Made by a program: the position numbers and the translations under genes
NCBI GenBank assembly: GCA_034766995.1
Contig: CM068317.1
Coordinates: 27,872,501-27,936,500, forward strand
Length of the DNA: 64,000 nt
Origin: Acanthacorydalis orientalis
Taxonomy: Eukaryota; Arthropoda; Insecta; Megaloptera; Corydalidae
Reading direction: 5' to 3'
Part shown: positions 11,112-23,889 of the stretch, in pieces
Position numbering within the stretch: the stretch's first letter is position 1
How the letters are laid out: every line of letters starts with the position of its first letter
The notes under the pieces: model-generated
Databases searched by the model: none
The model's input: the letters and a program-made list of their open reading frames with translations, nothing else
What the model was told of the DNA's origin: nothing

Positions 11112-12719
11112 AACAGTGATCCCAAAAACTGGTCACGAAAGTGTGAAGTTTCAAATGAGAAATTTGATACATATAGAGAAAAATATTAATTTGTTTGTTC
11201 ATTATTAAATGTTATAACAATAAAAATGTTCAATATAATTATTGTGACACTTGTATTACTTCTAGAAATTATTTTACCTTCCTTAGTGTGTGAACACTTT
11301 TTTGGTCCGCTTGCTATGTTTTTTGTTTTGTGGAACTTAGTACACCATATAGCCTCATTTTGCTTTTAACACTGCTTCTATTCTTTTGGCATACTGCCTA
11401 TTAAATTTGTCAATGTGGACACTTCAATACTTTATCATGCTTGATTGGTCCTATCCCATAACTCATTAATGGTTTTTAGTAATTTTTCGGTGGATCAAAG
11501 TTCTCTTTTCAATATAACCCACAGGTGTTCTATTGGGGTTAAGTCATAAGATTGCGGTCACCAATCCATTACAATAATGTTGTAAATTTGGAAGAAATTT
11601 TTCGCAATCTTAGCTGTATATTTAGGGTCGTTGTCTTGAATAAATACCAAATCTGCTTGCTCACACTCAAACTTTACAATGCATGGAAGAAACGAATCCC
11701 TAATGATTTCTATGTAGTCTACTGCTTTAATAATTGCTTGAATTCTACGCATGATTCCTAATTTATTTCCTTTGAAACAACCTCAAGCCGTCAAAGATCC
11801 GCCTCGGAACTTTTAGGTTTTCATAACACTTCGTTCCTCCAGCCTGCGTTTTGGATTGTTTCAATTTAATACTCGTCCATCTGAGTATATACAATTAATT
11901 TTAGTCTCATCTGACCAAACGACTTAATTCCAATGGACAGCGTCCCAATGTTTATATTTTACAGAATTCAACCACTTCTTCTTATGGATGTTGTTCTTAT
12001 CAGTCTACAACAGCTTTTTTTAGTTTGTATTTATCTTTTAATCTTACTTTTTTCAGACAATTCCTAACTGTGTCTCATTACAAATATTGATGTGCAGATC
12101 CTTTTATAAGACACTGTTGGCCTGTGTGACATTTTCCACTACTCCTGTGCAAATGAGGCGGCGAGTTTTGCGTTTGGCACCTGGAGTCAGTTTTTCTGGA
12201 CATCTTCCTTTATTGGCCTCAGCAACGATTTTCAATTCGTTTTTGATTTTTAATATAAACTCAATAGAAACACCATATAAAGAAGCTATTAACGGACTGG
12301 AGTTGTCTTATTAATTTCCTTTAGAATTGCCTTTCTCATATTAATACTTTTTCGTTTTCACATCTAAGAGTCAAAACAATTTACTTAATTGATCACATCT
12401 TGTTTCTTACCTTGTTTCTTATCTTGTTTCTTTATTATTTCTCCGAAAATTTTGAGAATAGAAATATTAAATATATTTATTTGGTAAAATTTAGTATTCG
12501 ACAATACTTCATTCAAAAAACTCGATTTTTATTGTATTTCGAATGCGAATAATTTTTAATGACAACAAAAAATGAGTAACCTGCTACATCACCAGTCTGT
12601 GTGTTCTCAATCTAGTAAACAATGAAGTTGTTGTTGAGGAATTTCTTGAAGTAGTCGTTCATTTTTAGATTAAAATGTTTCCAATCGAAAATTTATGAAC
12701 CGTTTTTGGGGTCACTGCA
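11112..12719 (-). mobile_element. full-length, inactive Tc1-type transposon (DD34E)
   Basis: The inverted ends are AACAGTGATCCCAAAAAC on the left and TGCAGTGACCCCAAAAAC on the right, each bordered by TA. The length of 1608 bp matches complete Tc1 elements. TA repeats lie on both sides (about 10979-11111 and 12720-12743), so it appears to have inserted into a TA microsatellite. The transposase frame is on the minus strand and is broken (see 11330-12339). Confidence 0.88.
11330..12339 (-). pseudogene. Tc1 transposase pseudogene
   Basis: The minus-strand frame probably starts at the ATG at 12339. Readable blocks, in order, are an N-terminal region near MRKAILKEI; VVWSDETKIN around 11905-11935 (first catalytic Asp); VFIQDNDPKYTAKI around 11605-11645 (second Asp); and TPIEHLW around 11515-11545 (catalytic Glu). 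The spacing between the last two fits DD34E. Stop codons and frameshifts separate the blocks; the longest open piece is 64 codons (11752 to 11558). A cut-and-paste transposase acting on the element's ends in the nucleus was the ancestral role; no function remains. Confidence 0.85.
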
Positions 12720-12743
12720 TATAAATATATATATATATATATT
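12720..12743. repeat. short (TA)n array, right flank of Tc1
   Basis: TATAAATA then pure TA; together with the left flank it suggests the interrupted microsatellite into which Tc1 inserted. Confidence 0.9.
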
Positions 12744-13110
12744 AAAAATTAGATTTGTGTTTTAAAATGAGCTATATGTTATGCAGTATATAATAATTTA
12801 TAAATTTCTGAAAAATTTTATATTTTTTTTCTATGTACTAGTTGAACTGATAACCTATTTTTTTCAGTAACAATTTCTGTATTTAATCATTTTTTTGATG
12901 AATTAGAATAAATTTGGAATAGTTATTTTTAAAATTTATCTATATAATCGTTATTTAGTTAATAACATTTAAACTAGTTTATAATGATTGTAGTAATATG
13001 TTTATAATCTTTTATAGTGTATAAATTGTAATTAGAAAAAATCGATTAATTTGATTATTAATAAAATTAAATATCATCAATTGAAATTACGTTGGATTTT
13101 GAACTCAATT

Positions 13111-13160
13111 TAAAAAATTAATTCATATTTAAATTCAATTTAAATATGCATTAATTTTTT
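13111..13160. repeat. 50-bp near-perfect palindrome
   Basis: The sequence reads TAAAAAATTAATTCATATTT on one side and its near-perfect inverse on the other, centred near 13136, with a single mismatch (TTC/TGC). It could form a long AT hairpin. No flanking duplication was found. Confidence 0.8.
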
Positions 13161-13762
13161 ATATTTTTCAAACAAATATCGTAATCAAATTCGGAAAGAG
13201 CGATTAAATATTCGTTTCATTGGTGACATACACTGTTCACTATTTAGGTGTTTGTTTTAATATTTTCGATAGTTTAAATTTATAAATACTGATTTATTTA
13301 GTATGCACAATATGCAATCTGTTGTATCCTTTTTATACATTTCCTGTTTATATTAATTCATATTGAACTGTTCTGCCACTAAAGTGAGCGGCAACAGTAC
13401 AATGTTTTCCCTTGAGCTAAATGATATTTGGTGTGGTTGTTCAACGTATTTGTTATTCAAAGAGATAATGAATTTAATTTTGATTCATTTGTAATTTAAA
13501 TGAATAATAAATTCATTTTAATTACAATGTTCTGTTAAATTCGGAATGTATTGGTGCGGAGTGAAAATTTCATTTTTTTAATTTTTTATGTATTTGAAAA
13601 TTTTTTAAAGTAATTTTTCAGTATTGATATCTGCTTAAAGATATAATGAAGAACTAATCTTTTTCAGTACATTTTTTACAAAAATAGTTGTTTTTGGTAT
13701 CCAATAATATGAGGTCTTATTTTTTCATACAAATTTTTATGTTCTTAAAATTGTAATTAGAT

Positions 13763-13828
13763 AGATAGATTATGTTTGAGGGGGGAGGGAGCTATCTTGC
13801 CTCCCGGCACTTAGACTCGAAGTCAAAT
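13763..13828 (-). mobile_element. 3' terminal fragment of the same non-LTR element
   Basis: About 65 bp that match the 3' untranslated end of the copy at 9572-10173: TTATGTTTGAGGGGGGAGG, then a block ending CTTGCCTCCCGGCAC, then TAGACTC. On the minus strand the 3' end runs into a short ATCT repeat tail, where the first copy has ATTTATATCTAC. This is a severe 5' truncation, the usual outcome of target-primed reverse transcription. Confidence 0.8.
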
Positions 13829-14906
13829 AATACTACAAACTATTGATAAACAGTTCATCAGCAAGCTACCTGAGGATGGGTCAGATTCAAAACTAGTCTT
13901 CATAGATAAATTTTCAAAGGATTTATCAGAACGAAGAAGATATCTGTTAGTATATTTTTCTTAATTTAGAAAGGTAGTGCGTAATAAAAGTTGTTAACTT
14001 GGAGTTTAGTAACATAATATTGATTTTTCAAAAAGTTTTTTATTTTAATAGAACAATTCATGTGTTTATTTTTTTAAAAAAAATTACTTTATTTTTTATA
14101 AATTTATTTTCTTATTGCAATATACTTCTACGTCGTAAGTAAACATTTTTTCTCTCAAAAATATTAAAATTTTTAACTGAAAAAGTTTAACATCGTCATT
14201 GAGACTTTGTTTGTTTCCGTTTTTTTCATATTTAAGAAATTTTGTAAAAAAAAATAACAGATAAATAAAAGTTTTACATGAAAAAACTAAAAATTTTAAG
14301 AATTTCATAAATACAATACTGAATTAGGTAAAATTCTTAAATATAAATGAATTAATAATTTGTTTAGTATAACATATATTGAAAATTTTTAAACTATTTT
14401 GTATGAAACTAAAATATCAATTTTCTTTATGTCTATTTCAATATTTACATATGAATACATGTATAAAGTTTTTGAATACTTTTCCTAACATATATCTCTA
14501 AATATTTCTAACCAATAACCACTTTGATATAAAATAAATCAGAGTAAATTTGACTTGACAAGTAGATACTGATTATGCAGACAGAATTGAATCGACTGAA
14601 AATATAAAATTGAACACGGACATGTAAGATGTATGCACGGTTCATTTGACTATATATCTTGGATAGAGTAACGTTAGCAGACATGCATTATACACATATA
14701 TGTATGTGGAGATGCAATTCGCAGTGGAACGTGATTGGTTCTATGGTGGCGTGCTTGTAATTCGACACAGATTGAAAATTTATGGTCTGTTATATCAGCA
14801 GATGCACTTTTTTATTATTCAGTATAAAGTGCTTTCTTTATGTTTTCTTCTTTGGATTTATAAATAAATAGATAGGATTTTTGTGTTATAAATTTTGCAA
14901 ATTTAT
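13829..14906. other. AT-rich spacer, nothing firm
   Basis: Mostly stop-dense AT sequence. A 51-codon frame from 14713 (MQFAVERDWFYGGVLVIRHR) lies in a slightly less AT-rich patch but has no recognisable features. Confidence 0.5.
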
Positions 14907-14907
14907 A

Positions 14908-14951
<44 letters not shown>
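14907..14951. repeat. (TA)n microsatellite
   Basis: Pure TA run of about 42 bp. Confidence 0.97.
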
Positions 14952-14954
<3 letters not shown>

Positions 14955-17900
14955 ATATAATTATCGAAAAGGAAATAAAAAGATTACGAAACAATATAGT
15001 ATTGTTCATTTCTAATACCATACAAGAGTATTACTAAAATAATTTCTAAACGATCTATGTAAGTTCGATAAGATTTCACACAACTAAAGGATGGAAGAAT
15101 TGAAAGAAAATTTCAATAGTTTTAATTATTCTATTGTCTCAACTGATTGTTAATTATGAAATCACCCCCAATCTTAGACTTTTAGTTTACTTAAATTCTC
15201 CAGTACTAGTTTCGATACATGAGTCATCTTCATGTTGATTTTAAATACTCGAGATAGATTAGATATTTATATAGAAAGTATTTAAAATCTACCTAAAATG
15301 GTATTTATGCCATAACTAGTGGAAAAGAGGAATTCAGGTGATCAAAAAAAATGAATATCTTCAAGAATAATTATCTGTTAACATAATTACAGGTATAAAA
15401 ATATGAATATAATTCTAATTGTTAAAATATTTAGACAGCGATGAAGTGATAAATGAATTTAATGAATATTAAATATCAGTATATTTTGTATTTATAAGTT
15501 ATGAAAGTTTATATTTTATCTTTGGATGCTTCATTATGTCGCTAATGAAATATTACTAGCAGAAAGTAGGTATTTCAACTCGTATGTAATGTTTATACAA
15601 AATATTTGTTTTGGGGAAGCTACACAAAAACAAAACATTTTATTAATAAAAATGTTATAAGTATAAAATTATAACGATTTCAAAGAAATAAAACTCTTAA
15701 ATTGAGAAAATAGAGAAGATGAAATTAAACGAAAGGAAATACTAAATATTCTCTATTTGTCGTTGATGTTATTATTTTCACTAATAATTAGAAAAATCTA
15801 GAATAAAAGGATGAAGAATAATGTGAATCAAATCAAAAAAATCCCTTTATATGGACTACAAAAAAAATTAAAAAGTTGAATGCCGTGAGGATCACCGGCG
15901 ATCGGGCCTCAACTTGCCTGTAGTGCAATGGGGGTCATCCATGACAGGTGATGCTAAGAACATTAAAAACATATAATTCAAGTAAACGGTAATACTTCTA
16001 AAATTTTCAATATTATTATCATTAATACAATGATGTAAAAAAAACAATGCAACATAAAACATCAAAGCGTCATCGAAAAAGCGCACTCCAGCGCCCGGGG
16101 AGTCATCGATTTCCACTGAGATAAATGCATAGAACATGATAGTACAGTTCAACTTAACTGTTGTGTATTATATTTTAGCACAATATCCATCGCAAAACAG
16201 AAAATTCGTTACGGCGCCTTGGGCAAGTTATATAAAATTGGTCTGATACTCAACGTATTAAATGTTGCTCAATATGGTTGTCAGTTCAAATACATTTGAA
16301 ATAAAAAGAACAGAAATTAAAGAATGCAAAAATATAATATTAATTTAAAATGTTAACAGAAAAATAAAAAAATACATGAAGTTATTTTAGATATACTAAT
16401 ATTTATGTGAACAAATCCATCTGGACTCGATCAATAAATTTTATTCTTCTAAAATATGAAATTGTAACATAGTTTCTAATACCAAAAATAAATCAGTGAT
16501 TTTAGAAAATTAGATGCAGTATATATAGGTAAATATATATTAGGGATAAAAAAAGGAGAAAAAATAAAATGGCAATGCAAAAAAACAGGAGTTTCAAACA
16601 TATAAAAAGAAAATCTATTGAAATAGAAATAAAAAAAGTATAATGTGAGATATAAAGTAACAGATAAGCAACAAGAGTATTAACTGATAGTAAAAAAAAT
16701 ATGAGTTCTTGAAGAGATTAATTAAAACTTAAAATAGGTTTACCATATAAAGTATTAAAAATGTGTGAAATACCAAGAGATTTGATTATTATTGGTGAGG
16801 TTAAACTAGTAAAAGATTATTTAAATATTACTTGATAATATTGTTGATTGGACGTTTTTCATAATTTAAAAAATATTATTTTGTTAAATAAGTGTTATAA
16901 ATATTAACCGAAGAAACTGTTAAAAAAAATAAGTGTAAATTATTTTAAATTTACGAATTTCAAATATTTAAAAATGTACAATATGGCATAAAATACCGAT
17001 TTTGAAATATAAATACAATTAACAATCGAAAGTATAATTAAATTAAGAATAAAGTGACTTTGATATGCTTTAGAGATTAAATAAAAAATCGTCATTTATT
17101 GAACAGTATTTATTATACTGGATTATTTATTTAGTAATACAGAATTAAATTTCTTAAAAAATAATAATCTGTATTGTACACATAAGAGCATTAATTGCCG
17201 TTTTAAAATCATTATTGATTTTAAAGTGAGATAAATTAAGATTAATTCTAAATTTCAACATATAAATCATAATAGCCTAATGAGGTAATGATATTTTTTT
17301 TATTTCTGAATAAACTATAATTAACAATATTGTAAATATATTGACTTCTATTTTTTTCAAGTAAATAACAATAGATTCAGAAATTATAACAATTTATTCA
17401 ACCATATCATTTAAATTCTTTCCAAAAATCTATTTACAGTTTTATAAATGAATTCTAAAACACGATTCCATACATCAGTGATTTTGTAAATAATTACAAT
17501 TTTTGGCAAAGATTTTTTTAAAAATTACCCTATTTAATTTTAAACGTCCACTCATTTTTATCAACGAACTTAGGTACATGAAGTGTACAATAAATCTCAT
17601 TCTATGTTGGGAATTTTGTAAATGGCTTTTCACTGCATGAGTAAAAATATCCAATTTAGAATTCAATTTAACTTTTTCTAATTTATTAAAGTAATTAACA
17701 GAAACTATTTTTTTCATTTTCATGAATAAACAACCACTAATATTTAATCGAAACTGTTCGGATGAAATGAACGGATTATTCATTAGTTTCTTCATATAAT
17801 TAATTTATAAATATTTAATACCATTTCATTAATTTTCAAATTGAAATATGTTTGTTTCTATTTCGTATTAATAATAATTATTGTATGGAGAAGTTTGCTT

Positions 17901-18012
17901 ATTTTAGACTATTCGTGTGTATCCTTTTAATTATTATCGTTTAACTTGTAAAATATAATTAGAGGTTTATAAGAAAATTAATAATTTAATATATTTTTCA
18001 GTTTTTTTTTCT

Positions 18013-18014
<2 letters not shown>
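14952..18014. other. AT-rich spacer with one GC-richer patch
   Basis: No transposon or gene was recognised. The patch at 15880-16220 is richer in G+C (for example GCGCCCGGGGAGTCATCG near 16090) and carries an 86-codon minus-strand frame (16152 to 15892) without a recognisable domain. It may be remnant coding or transposon sequence. Confidence 0.4.
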
Positions 18015-18055
<41 letters not shown>

Positions 18056-18163
18056 CAATTAAAAAATATGGAAAATAAAGGCAGAATACAATTCTAGTTG
18101 GAATAATTTCGAAAATCCGTTACTCAACAGTAGATTGTCAAAAAATGTATGTGATATTATGTT

Positions 18164-18213
<50 letters not shown>

Positions 18214-18228
18214 ATATATAAATATACA
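18015..18228. repeat. two (TA)n arrays
   Basis: TA at 18015-18049 ending in ATGTATGTA, and TA at 18168-18228; about 120 bp of unrecognised sequence separates them. Confidence 0.96.
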
Positions 18229-20589
18229 GGTATTTGAAAAAGATTTATTTACTTTGTTAAAATCATCTCTTATGTAACTAGCTGATCGTTAATCCCTCCT
18301 ATTCAGTGCTAGTGTAAAGTACAAAAGCTCATAAGTCATATTATTAAAATTTTCTGTTCATCTCGTGTTTAGAATTTCCATGAAGATGTGGAGAGATTTA
18401 CAGTTGTTCCTCAATATAACTGCTTTCAGCAGTTCATTTAGCGAAGCTTTAAAGTATTCAAGAAGATCACCTCCTTCTGCCCTGATTTTGTTGAAATAGT
18501 TTCAGTTTTAAATGTATGTCACAGGGAAGTGATTATACCTATATAAAGTAAAATTAAAATACTGTACTTTATAAACTAAATATAAGTATATGTCGAAAAA
18601 AAATAAATCCTGTACTATTATTATTATTGTATTATTATCTGAAATGTTTCAAGTAATATTTTAATACAGTTTTTCAAGCATTTTTCAAATTTAAACTGCA
18701 TACTTAATTCGATTTCGAAATTTTAACGATGCGAGTGCTCTCAATGAACTTTCAAACAATTGAAAAGTCATTCAATATTAAAATTGGAATTATCTTTCTA
18801 TATATAAAAAATAATTTCATTGTAAAAATTCTATAAAACATTTTTTTTCCTGTAGTCCTCCATCTTTCAACTCCTCTCCCTCCACTATACTCTACAAATA
18901 GCACGTTAACCATTTCCATTCCCGATTATTTCCGATATTTCACGTTTCATCATGTTCGTTGATTCTAATGAAACAGTATTCGGGCACGGCCAATTGTACT
19001 ATACATTTGTCTCTCCAGGTGTAGTTGTAGGCAGGATATTAAGTTTCAATGTACAGAAGAACACAAATCAGTTCGAAAATCGTGTACACAAGTTTTAGAA
19101 TAAGTTTACAATACGTTTTCTTTTCATTTTCACTATTTTCACGTTTTTATTTAAAATCGAAAAATAAATTTCATGACACAATATCTTCATTTCGTTTTCA
19201 TTTTTCGTTTAAAAATTGTTAACATTGTGAGTGAGTGAAGTGAGCGGGAGTGAATGGGTCGGCGAGCGTAGCAAGTAGGGAGCAGTACCGCTGGTTTAAT
19301 AAAAAAAATCGGTTGATATTAAATTACATTTATGTGCAAACAGTTTTGTTTGAAAAAGCAACTCAGAAGGTAGCAAAGAATAAACTTGCTCAAAAAGAAT
19401 CACAGGTAAAAAAAAACACTCATTCTAATTTTTAAAGTAAGCATTATGTAATAAAGCAGAGGTAAATAATTCTTTGACTTATGCAGAAGAATAAATATTG
19501 ACTAGCCTCATACTTCGATGTATAACGTTGTTAACATATGTAAACACGAGTCTTGAACAGTGATATAATGACGAAATAGAAAGACAATATGTAACAATCT
19601 GATCCCAAACAAATGTTTACTGTACTAAGAGGTTCATTGTCAAACTTATGTTATTGTAGTCGTATTGAAAGTTTTCCACGAGTTTGAAACACTATTATAA
19701 AATATGATTAGGATTTAACGTTTACAATACAACTATGTTTCTTAACAACATAAACTAAATTGCGAATGTTAATTAAAAATTTTATAAATGATATCCAAAC
19801 TATAAAATAATTGATTCCATAATGAATATTTCATAAAAATCACTCCTATTATTTTATAAAATTAAAATAAATACAAATCGAAGAATATTTTTCAAAATAT
19901 TATTTTAAAATGTTTTTTACTGTACTTAAATTACAATAGGAAGCACTTTTTATTATACTTCCGTCTTCTTTAAAATGTAATATAAAGAAAACGGGATTGT
20001 GTACATATAACTGGATGTTGTAATTTTAAACGTCCTACGCAATTATTTATTGCTAATTTTATTTTTGTTCATATCTGTTAAAAATTGATAAACCCATTAA
20101 TGCAAATTACTGATACAGCTGTTAAATTTTTGTTGATATGCTGACAAATGGCGGTTATAGCAGTCATGTATATTTTTGATGAATAAACGACATGAACTTT
20201 ACTAGGAGAAATTCTTATACATCTTTTCGTTAGATAACGATAATACTTATCACATTCGAGGAGGGATTTTGTTCCAAGATAAATGCGAGCAGGGGTGAAA
20301 TGTATGACTGAGTTAGGTAGAGATTTTATTCCGGCAGTTAAGGAGTAGATGGTGTAAATGGTTTTATGATGCCTGAGGTGTTTGTTGAGAGTTGACAACA
20401 ACCAAACAACAATCATCATATCATGAGATCCTTACTCTTCATAGAATATAATATATAATTTGAGGTCTTCAGATGCAGTATTTGAAGAAGAATAATCGGT
20501 TCACTGTATGTCACAACCACGACTTGACGTTTTCTTGAATTCAATGAATTTAGTTTGAAATTTTCAAGAAATTTAATTAAACCCCAAAT
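18229..20589. other. AT-rich spacer, nothing recognised
   Basis: Contains a C/T-rich patch (18850-18900) and a G-rich patch around 19225-19300 with CpGs. The frames on the minus strand at 20078-20419 and on the plus strand at 19250-19435 show no domain. Confidence 0.45.
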
Positions 20590-21340
20590 ATGGAAGATGG
20601 TAAAACACCATTTGATAGTGATGATAATTAATTGCATGTAGAATTGTCAAGTTCTGATGTGGTTAGAAACAGTTGTGATTCCGACATTGTGCAAACAAAA
20701 CACTGGTCGAAAATTCAGGTTATAGACACATTTGATGATGAACTTTTTGATGATAGTGAAAGTGATGTTAATTCGGAAGATGAAGAGCATAATCCCGCAG
20801 GTGAATATAATGATTTATGGCATGAGGATACGGCTAAAATAGAAAATTTTAAATTCGATCATTACAAATGTGGTGTTCAATTAAAAGCAGGTTTCAATTC
20901 TAGCCTAACAGATATTCTTGACCTGTTATTTTCAAAAAATGTAGTAAAAACAATAATGCGTGCTACGAATAAGTGTGGAATTCATTTATTTGAAGAGAAG
21001 AAACCCGAAGCAAGAAGATCTGCAAAGAGTACTTTTGTTCATATCAACAAAGGCAAATTAATGAAATTTTTCAGAATTTACTTGCTTCAAGGTCAAAAAA
21101 ACTCCTTAAATACGTCACTTATTTACTAAAGACGTTCTCTATTTTTCACCAGTATTTCTGTATACCATGTCAGGACATTATTTTAAGTAGCTACTACTAT
21201 GTGTTAATGAACATCATACTAGAAAAGCAGATATGAATAAACAGAAATTAAGAAAAAAATATCTCGTACCTAACTCAATCATTGCCAATTATGACGGTTA
21301 TAGACGTCATTTGTTTGCCACAACTTTCATTTAATTCTGA
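20590..21340 (+). pseudogene. piggyBac-like (PGBD) transposase, N-terminal remnant
   Basis: An ATG at 20590 starts MEDGKTPFDSDDN, then a single in-frame TAA (20629-20631), and the same frame continues open to 21129 (165 codons). The reading is an acidic N-terminal stretch (DDELFDDSESDVNSEDEE) followed by FKFDHYKCGVQLK, then FNSSLTDILDLLFS and VVKTIMRATNK, which resemble the start of the DDE_Tnp_1_7 domain of piggyBac-derived proteins (usual form ETNRYA). After a frameshift near 21120 another frame reads FSPVFLYTMSGHYFK, like the TPIFxxxMSRxRF block. The catalytic Asp residues are not reached. No TTAA-flanked ends were found. Confidence 0.6.
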
Positions 21341-21472
21341 TAAAGAAATGAGGGATATAACTCTCATGATTTTTTTAAAAAAAACTAAGAGAAGTCGTAT
21401 TAATTAACCTTTATAAATATTATAATTTCATCTAATTTCTTACAGCAGCAAAGAAACATTTAAAAAAAGTGT

Positions 21473-21498
21473 GTTTTTTAGACCGGTCTAGAAAAAAA
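21473..21498. repeat. short palindrome with T/A arms
   Basis: Core AGACCGGTCT at 21480-21489, preceded by a T run and followed by an A run, making an imperfect 26-bp inverted repeat. Confidence 0.6.
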
Positions 21499-21979
21499 GT
21501 ATGTATTAATAGGTTAATAATGGTTTTGCTCTTTAATATAAATAATTAAGTTCATTTTGAAATAAATATATGGATTTAAAAAACAATTTTGTATGCCAAA
21601 AACCCACTTCTAAATTTGTAGAAGATAAAAGTATTTAATCTTTTTTTCAAAAAAAAACTCAAGTAACTTCTTCTATCTTCTTTAAAATATTTTCACTATG
21701 ACCCAAATATTAGTTTTTTCTGATATTTATCAAATACTCATTTTTGTTATTTATTTTTATACAGAAAAGGTTTGTTTTTGGATTATAAATAAATATATTC
21801 ATAGAATAACATAAAATTCATTGAATATAATCTAATTTATAAAGTGTCACGAGAACAAACACTGGAAAAACGTCCATTTGATCGATATGTCGATTTGATT
21901 GAAATCGACTTTCATAATACATTTTTTTCAGTCGATAACGCATCTATTACAATAGCGAATAAAGGGTGAAGTGCGTACA

Positions 21980-21981
21980 TT

Positions 21982-22016
<35 letters not shown>

Positions 22017-22061
22017 ATATATATGTGTATATATGTATGTGTATATATATGTGTATATATG

Positions 22062-22102
<41 letters not shown>
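21980..22102. repeat. (TA)n array with regular TG/ATG interruptions
   Basis: A compound array in which TATATGTATGTGTATATATA-type units repeat, which suggests expansion of a larger unit as well as of the dinucleotide. Confidence 0.95.
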
Positions 22103-22105
<3 letters not shown>

Positions 22106-22438
22106 CGTATGTGTATGGGCATTAATTTAAATCTTCGTGGCTTATTTAATATCATCGTATATTCTCTTTTGTAATTAATTAAACATTGAATCAAATGAAC
22201 AAGAGAATACATTGATAAATATCCTCTTACTCAATAACTATTCTCTTTCTCAACGATACTGTGATTGAGTATTTAATATCTCTCTCTCTCTCTTATCACT
22301 CCCATTATATAACGTAAGGCTATTTAGATTATTCACTGTATATGAATACCCATTTATTAGACGTACATAGTTGTTTCTATACAAAATGTATTCATTGGTG
22401 ATGTTTGTGGATATTGCTATTTGGGAAATATGCATCTA

Positions 22439-22440
<2 letters not shown>

Positions 22441-22499
<59 letters not shown>
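22441..22499. repeat. (TA)n microsatellite
   Basis: Nearly pure TA run with ACATA at both ends. Confidence 0.97.
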
Positions 22500-23321
22500 C
22501 ATTTAATAAAATGAATGCAGAGAGTTAGTTTATGCTTTACAGTATAATGCAATAGTCTGACTATTGTTTATTTTATAGAAAATATTGAAGTAACTATAAG
22601 TCCAAAATATCAATGAATAAACTTCACTTTTCGAAAAAGACCGTAGTTTGTTGAATAATTTTTATATTAGTATATTTTTAATGTATATATTTTTTTTTAA
22701 TTTGCAATAGCTTAAATATAATAGTTTTTTAAATATATTAATCATATATATTTTATAAAAGTGCATTTTTATTGAATTTCAATGTAAGATACTCTAATTT
22801 TAAAAATTATAGAAGCTAAATTTTGTAAAGATAATTGATTGAACTATCGAAAAGGTGATTTCATAGACAGTTTGAAGCACTGTTTACTAAACTAAATGAA
22901 GAAACACCGCTAAAAGTTTCTAAAATCGAGGTAATTTTAAATACGTGAGTCACGAGTTTCTGTGCTCAGATCTCATAGTAGACTAATGGGTCACATTTCA
23001 AAGACTGGTTCGGGCACTAATGACTTTAGCTGTTGAAGCGTCCTAAAACCTCAATAGCTAACTAACTGAAAGATTGGTCACAAAATTTCATACATTAATG
23101 CGAGACTTGTAAGTTTTCATTGAAAACAGATGTGATTAAATTAATAATTCATTACTGAGATACAACAAAGAATTAAGTAATAATGCACAAAGTAATCTAC
23201 ACTCTTCACAAAATTTATGTATATTAATCGATTGACCAAATTATTATATTATATTATGATAATAAGAAAGATTTTTTTAGAATTTATACTTCATAAAGAT
23301 TAAGTTACAGAACAAATCATA

Positions 23322-23889
23322 TTTGGTTGATAGAGAAACAATTGCAGTTTCGGTTTTCTAAATTCTAACCTCAATTTTTTTCAATGAAAGTGTCATTTAA
23401 TGGTGTTCATGTTAATATTATATTATAGTGCATTTTTCGGTCTAAATTTTGGTAAAATCGACTGGTTTTATTATAAATTTTGTTTAAAATAAAGACTGAA
23501 TTAAAATAAAGATGGAAAGAAGCAAGTAAGAGCATTTTTTGTATGAGGTCAAAACGAGTGGTAAAGCAGCAGAATTGCTCGTAAACTAAACGATGCTTTT
23601 GGTGTGAGTACTGTTAAGGAACGTAGGTGCAATAGTGGTTCCAAACATTTCGTGCTGAAGACGAGAGCCTTGAAGATGAAGGTCGCTGGAGTCCTTCTTG
23701 AGTTCATAACGATCAGCTGAAGACGTCAGTTTTATTCGAACCCCATATAACAAATCGAGAGTTTGCACAAAAGTTAGACGTTAGTCATTCAATAGTTCTG
23801 GATCACTTAAAAATCTGGAAAAATCAAAAAAGCTTGATATGTATGTGTCTTTGAAGGTCATAAACCGTAATTATTTTTCTACCAACCTA
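23322..23889 (+). mobile_element. internally deleted mariner, copy 1
   Basis: The 5' end (degraded, TTGGTTGATAGAGAAACAAT) is followed by the family leader and the start of the transposase: MERSK, then a helix-turn-helix region with KLNDAFGVSTVKERR near 23585-23630, and HSIVLDHLKIWKNQKSL at 23785-23838. Here the sequence jumps directly to the 3' end (GAAGGTCATAAACCG and the terminal CTACCAACCTA). The catalytic domain, about 700 bp in complete mariners, is absent. Several stops and a frameshift interrupt what remains. Confidence 0.85.

Noticed and set aside
15892..16152. 86-codon minus-strand frame in a GC-richer patch
   Set aside because: Only the two ends are GC-rich and the middle is typical AT spacer. 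No motif or splice pattern was recognised.
20078..20419. 113-codon minus-strand frame
   Set aside because: No recognisable domain; it lies directly upstream of, and antiparallel to, the piggyBac-like remnant and may be part of that debris.
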